In this document: positions 7,504 through 13,570 of the stretch, piece after piece | Layout of the letters: each line of letters begins with the position of its first letter | Position numbering within the stretch: the stretch's first letter is position 1 | Origin: JAMCRM01 sp041685075 | GTDB lineage: Bacteria; Acidobacteriota; Terriglobia; Bryobacterales; Bryobacteraceae | Length of the DNA: 27,023 nt | Assembly (NCBI GenBank): GCA_041685075.1 | Contig: JAWLGN010000038.1 | Location: forward strand, 1-27,023 | Direction of reading: 5' to 3' | Notes under the pieces: generated by a model | The model's input: only the letters and a program-made list of their open reading frames with translations | Told to the model about the DNA's origin: nothing | Database searches by the model: none | Program-made: the position numbers and the translations under genes

Positions 7504-7910
7504 GCCTGCTTGTTGGCAGTCGGAAGGGGTTCGCCGAGCACTTCTTCGACCTTGCGCCCCAGCTCTTCCAGCGTAAACGGCTTGGTGAGCAGCGCGTGGC
7601 CCTTCTCGACGACGTAGTGCTGCACGACCTGGGTGTTGTCGTAACCCGACATGAACAGCACCTTGAGCCCGGGACGCAGCTCCGTGAGCCTGTCGGCCAG
7701 CATGGGGCCGCTCATTCCCGGCGCCACCACGTCGGTCAGCAGCAGGTCGATCTCATCGCTGTGCTGCTTAAAAAGAGTGATGGCGTGCTCGCCGCTGTCG
7801 GCGGTCAGAGCGCTGAATCCATAACGGGTGACCATGGCGCCGACAAGTTTGCGAACCTCTGGTTCGTCGTCCACGACCAGGATCGTCTTCTTGCCCTGGG
7901 ATGATGGCAT
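7500..7910 (-). CDS. Single-domain response regulator (CheY-like receiver)
   Basis: Phosphoacceptor protein, 136 aa, consisting of one receiver domain with no output domain. The active site is complete: acidic pair D14/D15 (LVVDDEP), phosphoacceptor D60 (LLLTDVVAPGMSG), switch S88 (LFMSGY) and K110 (LTKPF). The sequence style is that of receivers found at the end of hybrid sensor kinases, so the partner kinase is probably elsewhere. A longer in-frame start (8030) would run through the intergenic region and overlap the divergent gene; the ATG at 7910 begins just before the first strand and is preferred. TAGAAT lies ten bases upstream with no Shine-Dalgarno. The gene overlaps the cyclase gene by three bases, an odd partner for a regulator. 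Confidence 0.9.
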   Translation of the reverse strand: MPSSQGKKTILVVDDEPEVRKLVGAMVTRYGFSALTADSGEHAITLFKQHSDEIDLLLTDVVAPGMSGPMLADRLTELRPGLKVLFMSGYDNTQVVQHYVVEKGHALLTKPFTLEELGRKVEEVLGEPLPTANKQA

Positions 7911-7920
7911 GGCATTCTGG

Positions 7921-7926
7921 ATTCTA
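7921..7926 (-). promoter_or_regulatory. -10-like hexamer before the response regulator gene
   Basis: On the minus strand TAGAAT is followed by ten bases and the ATG at 7910, leaving room for only a few leader bases. Confidence 0.35.
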
Positions 7927-8008
7927 GCCTGTGGCCTTCCCCCGGGCAAGCCGCGGCCGGCTGCAGTGTGCAGATCTTCACAAAACGAAACCTCCCCCAA
8001 CCCTTTGG

Positions 8009-8014
8009 TACTAT
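8009..8014 (+). promoter_or_regulatory. -10-like hexamer before the Mut7-C gene
   Basis: TACTAT lies 14 bases before the ATG at 8029 in the divergent intergenic region. No clear -35 is seen. Confidence 0.3.
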
Positions 8015-8028
8015 GCAACTTAGACGTC

Positions 8029-8769
8029 ATGGCCGGAGCCTCCTTCAGGTTCTATGCCGAGCTGAACGACTTTCTGGCGCCGGAGAGGCGCTTCCACGCG
8101 TTCCGCCACGAGTTCATTGACCGGGCCACGGTGAAGGACATGATCGAGTCCTTCGGGGTGCCGCACACGGAAGTGGACCTCGTTCTGGCCAATGGGGAGC
8201 CGGTGGATTTCTCCTACGTGGTGGCCGACGGCGACCGCATCAGCGTCTACCCCATGTTCGAAGCGCTGGACATCGCCACGCTGACGCGCGTGCGCCCCCA
8301 GCCGCTGCGCGATCCGCGCTTCGTGCTCGATACCCACCTGGGACGGCTGGCCGTCTACCTGCGGATGATGGGCTTCGACACTCTCTACCGCAACGACTAC
8401 CGGGACGACGAGCTGGCCCGCATCTCGCGCCAGGAGCGCCGCATCCTGCTCTCCCGCGACCGCGGGCTGCTTAAGCGCGGCGCCGTCACCCACGGCTACT
8501 GCGTCCGGGAGACCGAAGTCCGGCGGCAACTGGTGGAGGTGCTGGAGCGGTTCGATCTGGCGGGCGCGGCGCGGCCCTTCCGGCTCTGCCTGCGCTGCAA
8601 CACGCCCCTGGAGCCGGCCGCCCGGGAGCAGGTAGCCGGCCGCCTGCCGCCCCGTGCCGCCGAACTCTACCACGAGTTCCTCCTCTGCCCCGGCTGCGGC
8701 CGGGTCTACTGGAAGGGAGGCCACTACCGCCGCATGCAACGGTTCATCGAATCCATCCATCCTGTATGA
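8029..8769 (+). CDS. Mut7-C domain protein with ubiquitin-like N-terminus
   Basis: Predicted PIN-fold ribonuclease-type protein, 246 aa. Residues about 5-85 form the ubiquitin/ThiS-like Mut7-C partner domain (GVPHTEVDLVLANGEPVDFSY). Residues about 96-243 are the Mut7-C domain: FVLDTHLGRLAVYLRMMGFD with D101, a mid-domain acidic run (NDYRDDE), LLSRDRGLLKR with D144, and a zinc ribbon CLRC (C187, C190) with CPGC (C220, C223). The domain is related to the C-terminus of animal mut-7 and is thought to act on RNA; the bacterial substrate is not known. The ATG at 8029 is used because the fold starts there; upstream in-frame sequence lies over the opposite-strand regulator. It overlaps the HD gene by four bases (ATGA), implying joint translation. 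Confidence 0.88.
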   Translation: MAGASFRFYAELNDFLAPERRFHAFRHEFIDRATVKDMIESFGVPHTEVDLVLANGEPVDFSYVVADGDRISVYPMFEALDIATLTRVRPQPLRDPRFVLDTHLGRLAVYLRMMGFDTLYRNDYRDDELARISRQERRILLSRDRGLLKRGAVTHGYCVRETEVRRQLVEVLERFDLAGAARPFRLCLRCNTPLEPAAREQVAGRLPPRAAELYHEFLLCPGCGRVYWKGGHYRRMQRFIESIHPV

Positions 8770-9341
8770 TGAGGCTGATGGAGCGAGAGCAAGCCTGGCG
8801 TATTCTCTGTGAGTTCACCCAATCCGAGAGCCTGCGGCGGCATGCCCTGGCGGTGGAGGCCTGTCTCACCGCCTATGCGCGCAAGTTCGGGGAAGACGAG
8901 AACAAGTGGGCCGCCACCGCCCTGCTGCACGACTTCGACTGGGAGATCCACCCGCAACTGCCCGACCACCCCATCAAGGGCGAGCCCATCCTGGCCGAAC
9001 GCGGGGTGAGCGAGGAGATCCGCCGGGCCGTGCTCTCGCACGCCAACCACAGCGGTGTGCCCCGCGAAACGCTGCTCCAGAAAGCCCTCTACGCCTGTGA
9101 CGAGCTGGCCGGCTTCATCACCGCCATCTCCTATGTCAAGCCCCACCGCAGCGTCTTCGAGGTGGACGCGGCTTCGGTGCGGAAGAAGATGAAGGACAAG
9201 GCCTTCGCGCGCGCGGTGAACCGGCAGGAGATTCTGGACGGGGCGCGGGAACTGGGGGTGGATCTGGACGAACACGCCGCTTTCTGCATCCGGGCGATGC
9301 AGGAACGGGCGGAGGAGTTGGGCCTGAAAGGCACATTGTAA
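8766..9341 (+). CDS. HD-domain phosphohydrolase
   Basis: Metal-dependent phosphohydrolase of the HD superfamily, 191 aa. The H...HD...D signature is present: H26 (LRRHALAVE), H55-D56 (LLHDFDWE), H92 (SHANHSG) and D112 (ACDELAGF). The size and layout match small uncharacterised HD hydrolases, often annotated as hydrolases acting on nucleotides or phosphorylated metabolites; the substrate cannot be read from the sequence. The N-terminus has three possible ATG codons (residues 1, 2 and 5); the first overlaps the stop of the Mut7-C gene and is chosen for that reason. The two proteins may act on the same RNA- or nucleotide-related pathway, an inference from coupling only. The speA leader follows directly. 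Confidence 0.88.
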   Translation: MMRLMEREQAWRILCEFTQSESLRRHALAVEACLTAYARKFGEDENKWAATALLHDFDWEIHPQLPDHPIKGEPILAERGVSEEIRRAVLSHANHSGVPRETLLQKALYACDELAGFITAISYVKPHRSVFEVDAASVRKKMKDKAFARAVNRQEILDGARELGVDLDEHAAFCIRAMQERAEELGLKGTL

Positions 9342-9364
9342 GAGGGGGTTCGAACAAGCCAGGC

Positions 9365-9508
9365 CGGCGGCCACCGTGAACCTGCAAATTCCGGTTGCCT
9401 CCGCCGCCAAATCGAAGGACACTGGGGATTACGACACAACTTGCTGGCGGGCCCCCGGCGTGTGCCGGCGGCCCGATTCTTTCGTAACCGGGCGTTTCTG
9501 CGCCCGGT
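9365..9508 (+). promoter_or_regulatory. Structured leader of speA with three hairpins
   Basis: Hairpin 1: CGGCGG/CCGCCG (9365-9370, 9401-9406) with inner ACCG/CGGT. Hairpin 2: 11-bp stem with one mismatch (9449-9459, 9464-9474), loop GTGT, followed by the T-rich GATTCTTTCG. Hairpin 3: perfect 8-bp stem (9487-9494, 9501-9508), loop TTTCTG, ending ten bases before the Shine-Dalgarno. Hairpin 2 resembles an intrinsic terminator. I recognise no known riboswitch family. Confidence 0.5.
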
Positions 9509-9517
9509 CAATGGTTT

Positions 9518-9524
9518 GAGGAGG
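9518..9524 (+). promoter_or_regulatory. speA: Shine-Dalgarno deciding the TTG start of speA
   Basis: GAGGAGG is followed by six bases and TTG at 9531. The in-frame ATG at 9441 would run through hairpins 2 and 3 and give a non-family N-terminal tail, so TTG is preferred. Confidence 0.75.
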
Positions 9525-9530
9525 CTTTTA

Positions 9531-11474
9531 TTGGAAAGAAACGGCCGCAAGGGCTCGCTGGTGGTCGAGCCGACCGAGCGGTGGAGCGCACAGGACGCCG
9601 GGGAACTCTACGACGTCGCCAGTTGGGGAAAAGGGTATTTCTCGGTGGATGGCAACGGGCATGTGCGCGTTCACCCTTATAAAGACCCGCTGCAATCGAT
9701 CGACCTGAAACAACTGGTCGATACCCTGGTTCTTCGGGGCATCTCGCTTCCCATTCTTATCCGGTTTGCCGATATTCTGAAGCACCGGCTTTGGGAACTG
9801 CACGATGCTTTCAGTACGGCGATCGCGGAACACCACTACCAGGGTAACTACATCTGCGTTTACCCGATTAAGGTCAACCAGCAGCGCCAGGTTATCGAAG
9901 AGGTGCTGGAATTCGGACGGCCATACCGCTTCGGGCTCGAAGCCGGTTCCAAACCCGAGTTGATGGCGGTAATGGCGCTGGCCGACGACCAGACCCCCAT
10001 CGTCTGCAACGGGTTTAAGGACGACGAGTACATCGAGATGGCTATGCTGGCCCAGAAGATGGGCCGCCAGATCATCCCGGTGGTAGAGAAGTACACCGAA
10101 CTGCCCCTCATCGTGAAGTACTCCCAGCGGATCGGGGTGCGGCCCACCATTGGGCTGCGGGTGAAGCTGGCCAGCCGCGGTTCGGGGCGGTGGAAGTCCT
10201 CCGGCGGGTACCGTTCTAAGTTCGGCCTCTCCGCCACCGAGGCGGTGCGCGCCCTGGAGGAATTGAAGGCCCTGGGGATGGCGGACTGCCTGCACCTGCT
10301 GCACTTCCACCTGGGAAGCCAGATCACCAATATCCGGCTGGTCAAGGGTGCGGTCAACGAGGCCGCCCGGATGTACGCCGAACTGGCGCGCGCGGGCGCC
10401 GGGCTGCGCTACCTGGACGTAGGCGGCGGGTTGGGGGTGGATTACGACGGCTCCCAGACGGACTTCGAATCCAGCGTCAACTACACCCTCCAGGAGTACG
10501 CCAACGACATCGTCTACCAGGTCCAGAACGTCTGCGACGAGGCCCAGGTGCCGCACCCGACCATCGTGACCGAAAGCGGCCGGGCGGTAGCGGCCTACCA
10601 CAGCGTGCTGGTGTTCAACGTCCTGGGGGTCTCCGGCATGGGGGATACCGGGCCGGTTCCCACGGAACTGCCGCCGGATGCCGAACAGCCGCTCATCGAC
10701 CTGCTGGAAACCTGGAACGCGCTCTCCAGCAAGACCCTGCTCGAAAATTACCACGACGCCCAGCAGGCGCTTGACCAGGCCCTCAACCTTTTCAGCCTGG
10801 GCTACCTTTCGCTCGAACAGCGCTGCATGTCGGAGAACCTTTACTGGGCCATCTCGCGGCGCATCCAGAAGCTGGCCGGCGAGCTGGAGTACTTCCCCGA
10901 GGAACTCGAGGGGCTGGACGCCATGCTTTCCGACACCTACTTCTGCAACTTCTCGCTGTTCCAGAGCATGCCGGACAGTTGGGCCATCAAGCAGCTGTTC
11001 CCCATCATGCCGATTCACCGGCTGGACGAGCAGCCCACCCGTCACGCGGTGTTGGGCGACATCACCTGCGACTCCGACGGCAAGGTGGACCAGTTCATCG
11101 ACCGCCGCGACGTGAAGCGCACCCTTCCGCTGCACCACTTCGACGGCCGGGAGTACTACCTGGGCGCTTTCCTGGTGGGAGCCTACCAGGAGATTCTGGG
11201 CGACCTGCACAACCTGTTCGGCGACACCAACGCCGTGCACGTGCGGCTGGGCGATAACGGCCAGGTGATCCTGGATTCGGTCATCAAGGGCGATACCGTG
11301 CGGGAGGTGCTCGATTACGTGCAGTTCTCCTCCGAGGCCCTGGTAACCAAGCTGCGGCGCGACGTGGAGACGGCGCTGCGGGAAGGCCGCATCGGCTACG
11401 AGGAATCCGGCCGCCTGCTGCGCTTCTACGAAGAAGGCCTCCACGGCTACACCTACCTCGAAGGCGGCGAATAG
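9531..11474 (+). CDS. speA: Biosynthetic arginine decarboxylase
   Basis: PLP-dependent enzyme converting arginine to agmatine and CO2, the first step of the agmatine route to putrescine and spermidine, cytoplasmic. At 647 aa it has the normal length for the large SpeA type (alanine racemase-fold class). Seen: PLP lysine K114 in YPIKVNQQRQ, LHFHLGSQI, glycine-rich phosphate loop DVGGGLGVDYDGSQ, and the catalytic cysteine in CDSDGKVDQF (C513), with the long C-terminal domain intact. The start is TTG with a strong Shine-Dalgarno. No agmatine-processing gene (speB, aguA/aguB) is adjacent. The long, base-paired leader suggests control at transcription elongation or translation. Confidence 0.96.
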   Translation: MERNGRKGSLVVEPTERWSAQDAGELYDVASWGKGYFSVDGNGHVRVHPYKDPLQSIDLKQLVDTLVLRGISLPILIRFADILKHRLWELHDAFSTAIAEHHYQGNYICVYPIKVNQQRQVIEEVLEFGRPYRFGLEAGSKPELMAVMALADDQTPIVCNGFKDDEYIEMAMLAQKMGRQIIPVVEKYTELPLIVKYSQRIGVRPTIGLRVKLASRGSGRWKSSGGYRSKFGLSATEAVRALEELKALGMADCLHLLHFHLGSQITNIRLVKGAVNEAARMYAELARAGAGLRYLDVGGGLGVDYDGSQTDFESSVNYTLQEYANDIVYQVQNVCDEAQVPHPTIVTESGRAVAAYHSVLVFNVLGVSGMGDTGPVPTELPPDAEQPLIDLLETWNALSSKTLLENYHDAQQALDQALNLFSLGYLSLEQRCMSENLYWAISRRIQKLAGELEYFPEELEGLDAMLSDTYFCNFSLFQSMPDSWAIKQLFPIMPIHRLDEQPTRHAVLGDITCDSDGKVDQFIDRRDVKRTLPLHHFDGREYYLGAFLVGAYQEILGDLHNLFGDTNAVHVRLGDNGQVILDSVIKGDTVREVLDYVQFSSEALVTKLRRDVETALREGRIGYEESGRLLRFYEEGLHGYTYLEGGE

Positions 11475-11555
11475 CGCGCCCTGGGTCAGGCCGCGTACAT
11501 GGGTGTGCGGAAGGTGGCATCCGCCGTGCTTCCGGATACCCCGGAGGGTAACGCC

Positions 11556-11720
11556 TTGTCGAGAATCGGAACTGCGTGGAAGTATCGCCGGACCCTATGG
11601 AAGTACCGGAAGCCGTTGTGGTCGCTGTATCGCCACCAGCGTTCGCTGCTGCTCGCCGCCGGCGCCGCGGCGGGATTTTTCGGCGCCGCCATGATGAACC
11701 GGGCGCTCGGCCGCGGGTAG
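11556..11720 (+). CDS. Small single-pass membrane protein with three aromatic/basic heptads
   Basis: Unrecognised protein of 54 aa. From TTG at 11556, preceded by GGAGGG at 11543-11548, it reads a basic N-terminal region with three consecutive seven-residue units, TAWKYRR, TLWKYRK and PLWSLYR (residues 6-26), then a hydrophobic segment rich in Ala and Gly (SLLLAAGAAAGFFGAAMM, about 31-48) and a short basic end. Charge distribution suggests N-inside, C-outside. The Trp/Tyr/Arg heptads would form a basic amphipathic helix lying at the membrane surface. An alternative ATG at 11499 would add 19 residues but has no ribosome-binding site. It sits between speA and a site-2 protease gene. Short length keeps confidence moderate. 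Confidence 0.55.
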   Translation: MSRIGTAWKYRRTLWKYRKPLWSLYRHQRSLLLAAGAAAGFFGAAMMNRALGRG

Positions 11721-11743
11721 GGGAACTCGGGGGGAGAGCGCCC
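11701..11743. terminator. Inverted repeat after the heptad membrane protein
   Basis: GGGCGCTC (11701-11708) and GAGCGCCC (11736-11743) form a perfect 8-bp stem around the stop codon of the small gene, with a 27-base loop and no T-run. It may separate the small gene from the protease gene. Confidence 0.3.
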
Positions 11744-11746
11744 CAC

Positions 11747-11752
11747 TAGAAT
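11747..11752 (+). promoter_or_regulatory. -10-like hexamer overlapping the protease translation start region
   Basis: TAGAAT lies eight bases before the ATG at 11761; the gap holds AGGAG. If the hexamer is a real -10, the message would start near the ATG; if not, AGGAG is the ribosome-binding site of a longer transcript. Confidence 0.3.
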
Positions 11753-11760
11753 AGGAGTAG

Positions 11761-12894
11761 ATGCCCGAACCCCCGGAACCCCAGAAGATCAGGCAGCCCA
11801 TGGTCGCCGGCACCGTGGGAGTGGTCACGGTTTTCGGGGTTCCGGTGCGCCTGCACTTCACTTTTCTGCTGCTGCTGGTGTTTCTGCTGTTCATCGGGGT
11901 GGGCGACCGGCAGTCGGGGGCCATGACGGCGCTCTACGTCCTGGCGCTGTTCGCTTCGGTGCTGCTGCACGAGTTGGGGCACGCGCTGGTGGCGCGGCGC
12001 TTCGGCGTGCGCACGCTGGAGATCGTGATGTTCCCCATCGGCGGGGTGGCGCGGCTGGAGCGCCCGCCGCGGCCGCGACAGGAGTTCTGGATCGCGCTGG
12101 CCGGCCCCCTGGTGAACGCCGCCATCGCCGCGGCGCTGTTCGGCTGGACGGCGCGGCAGGGCCTGGTGCCGCTGGAGTTGCTGCGCGAGCCCACCGACGC
12201 CAACCTGGCGCAGCGCATCGCGGTAGGAAACCTGCTGCTGTTCGCGTTCAACCTCCTGCCGGCCTATCCCATGGACGGCGGCCGCATCCTGCGGTCGCTG
12301 CTGTCGCTATGGAAGCCGGAGGAGGAGGCCACTCGCATCGCCGCCGGAGCCGGGCAGGCGCTGGCCGCCCTGATGGGCCTGGCGGGCCTGCTGTTCGGCA
12401 ATTTCCTGCTCGTCTTCGTGGCGCTGTTCGTCTACCTGGGAGCGGCCCAGGAGGGCGCCGCGGCGCGGGGCCGCATCCTCACCAGCGGCGTTCCCGCGCG
12501 GGCGGCCATGATCACCGATTACCAGACGCTCTCCCACGGCGACACCCTGCGGGATGCCGGCGCGCTGCTGCTCTCGACTTCGCAGCACAATTTCCCCGTG
12601 GTGCACGGCGCCGCGCCCATCGGGCTGCTCTCCCGCGACGCGCTGGTGCGCGGCCTGCTGACCTACGGGCCCGACTCCTACGTGGCCTCGGCGATGGACC
12701 GCAACTTCCTGCGCGTTTCGCCCGATGAGGACCTCTCCGAGGTGGCGCCGCGACTGGCGGCGGCCGGCGGCTGCGCCCTGGTCATGCAGGGAGAACTGCT
12801 GGCCGGCCTGCTCACGTCGGAGAACCTTTCCGAATTCATCCTGCTGCGCCAGGTGAGCTTGCAACAGGCCAGGGCGCAGATGCGCGGCGCGTGA
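11761..12894 (+). CDS. Site-2 protease family metalloprotease (M50) with CBS domains
   Basis: Intramembrane zinc protease, 377 aa. Zinc motif HELGH (H70, E71, H74) lies in a transmembrane helix and the third ligand in NLLPAYPMDGGRIL (D172). Hydrophobic segments lie at about 33-48, 57-76, 108-128, 155-170 and 190-225. After the membrane core, about 245-370 holds a pair of CBS modules (YQTLSHGDTLRDAGALLL and VSPDEDLSEVAPRL starts), which in relatives bind adenine nucleotides and gate activity. This is the SpoIVFB/Rip3-like architecture. The substrate is unknown; the small single-pass protein directly upstream is a positional candidate. ATG at 11761 is used; residue 14 is an alternative start. 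It converges on the DUF1328 gene. Confidence 0.93.
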   Translation: MPEPPEPQKIRQPMVAGTVGVVTVFGVPVRLHFTFLLLLVFLLFIGVGDRQSGAMTALYVLALFASVLLHELGHALVARRFGVRTLEIVMFPIGGVARLERPPRPRQEFWIALAGPLVNAAIAAALFGWTARQGLVPLELLREPTDANLAQRIAVGNLLLFAFNLLPAYPMDGGRILRSLLSLWKPEEEATRIAAGAGQALAALMGLAGLLFGNFLLVFVALFVYLGAAQEGAAARGRILTSGVPARAAMITDYQTLSHGDTLRDAGALLLSTSQHNFPVVHGAAPIGLLSRDALVRGLLTYGPDSYVASAMDRNFLRVSPDEDLSEVAPRLAAAGGCALVMQGELLAGLLTSENLSEFILLRQVSLQQARAQMRGA

Positions 12895-12906
12895 CGATGG
12901 TGTAGC

Positions 12907-12933
12907 GTGGAGCAGGCGCGCGGCCTGCTCCAC
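12907..12933. terminator. Perfect 10-bp hairpin between convergent genes (first of two)
   Basis: GTGGAGCAGG (12907-12916), loop CGCGCGG, CCTGCTCCAC (12924-12933). It lies between the stops of the protease gene and the minus-strand DUF1328 gene. It shares the pattern GTGGRGCRG...CYGCYCCACCG with the palindrome at 14914, so it may also be a dispersed repeat. Confidence 0.55.
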
Positions 12934-12935
12934 CG

Positions 12936-12957
12936 CCGCCCGGATGGTGCCGGGCGG
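12936..12957. terminator. Perfect 8-bp hairpin between convergent genes (second of two)
   Basis: CCGCCCGG, loop ATGGTG, CCGGGCGG, ending exactly where the DUF1328 stop codon (12958-12960) begins. Together with the preceding hairpin it forms a tandem pair usable on either strand. Confidence 0.5.
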
Positions 12958-13125
12958 TCAGACTCTTCTTCGGGTCAGATGGCCGATCAGGCTGATCACG
13001 AACAGAATCAGAGCCACATAGAATACGATTCTCGCGATTGCCGCAAACCCGGTAGCGATCCCGGCAAACCCGAGAATGGCGAACAAGACCGCAACAATCA
13101 GGAAAATTATCGCCCAGCGTAACAT
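12958..13125 (-). CDS. DUF1328 family small membrane protein
   Basis: A 55-residue, almost wholly hydrophobic protein read on the minus strand from ATG at 13125 to TGA at 12958. It begins MLRWAIIFLIVAVLFAILGF, continues with AGIATGFAAIARIVFYVALI and ends in a basic tail (HLTRRRV). This two-helix pattern, with the Gly-rich FAGIA turn, is that of the DUF1328 (YtjA-like) family, small stress-associated inner-membrane proteins of unknown function. GGAG ends about four bases before the ATG. It is on the same strand as the 68-residue membrane protein upstream, about 100 bp away. Confidence 0.9.
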   Translation of the reverse strand: MLRWAIIFLIVAVLFAILGFAGIATGFAAIARIVFYVALILFVISLIGHLTRRRV

Positions 13126-13145
13126 CGCTCCTCTTTCCTCCTCCG

Positions 13146-13165
13146 CACCGCAGTGCTATGCGGTG
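13146..13165. repeat. Inverted repeat in the leader of the DUF1328 gene
   Basis: CACCGCA, loop GTGCTA, TGCGGTG: a perfect 7-bp stem about 20 bases upstream of the DUF1328 start. It could be an operator or an RNA hairpin. Confidence 0.35.
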
Positions 13166-13228
13166 ACCGAATGCAGTTAGCGTTCCATGGGACGGAAAGC
13201 AGCAGGAGACCTGCCCCGCCCCCGCTTG

Positions 13229-13435
13229 TTAGCGGTATCCCGAACGCAGCGCCTGGAAGGTGGGCGGCCAGAGTCCCACGAAAATCCCCAGTTGCTTTTT
13301 GCCCGCGATGAAAAGCCCCAACGATGCCGCAATCGATCCAATGGTCAGCCAGTGCAGCACGCTGGCACCGGTGGTGCGCCTGGACCTTTCCTCCAGATCG
13401 TGTACGGTGGATTCCGCCACGTCGTGTGTTGCCAT
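13229..13435 (-). CDS. Small conserved-looking membrane protein
   Basis: Unrecognised 68-aa protein. From ATG at 13435 (AAAGGGG lies upstream) it reads a charged N-terminal part (MATHDVAESTVHDLEERSRR) and then two weakly separated hydrophobic stretches, about 29-45 (VLHWLTIGSIAASLGLFIAG) and 49-58 (LGIFVGLWPP), ending in a basic tail. A longer in-frame form from 13468 would add 11 residues but lacks a ribosome-binding site. It is on the same strand as the DUF1328 gene and may belong to the same stress-type small-membrane-protein group, which is only an inference from context. Confidence 0.65.
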   Translation of the reverse strand: MATHDVAESTVHDLEERSRRTTGASVLHWLTIGSIAASLGLFIAGKKQLGIFVGLWPPTFQALRSGYR

Positions 13436-13557
13436 GAGTTGATACCCCTTTCTGTATCCCCGCTCCAAGTCGCCGGGAAACTCATCCTCTACTCCAATTC
13501 TCGGCTGCGGCGCCGCGGGGTCACAAGAACGCTAACGCACGGGGGCGAAAAACCGTG

Positions 13558-13563
13558 TATGAT
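13558..13563 (+). promoter_or_regulatory. -10-like hexamer before the second oxidoreductase
   Basis: TATGAT lies seven bases before the ATG at 13571. No Shine-Dalgarno or clear -35 is seen. The ATG inside this hexamer (13559) is in frame but is probably not the start. Confidence 0.4.
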
Positions 13564-13570
13564 TCGGTGC

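Noticed and set aside
9342..9530. Known riboswitch (cobalamin, guanidine or SAM type) in front of speA
   Set aside because: I looked for a B12-box-like core, ACGR-loop hairpin pairs and a SAM-type core and found none; only generic hairpins are supported.
9528..11444. 638-codon open frame opposite speA
   Set aside because: Reverse-frame shadow of speA with biased composition.
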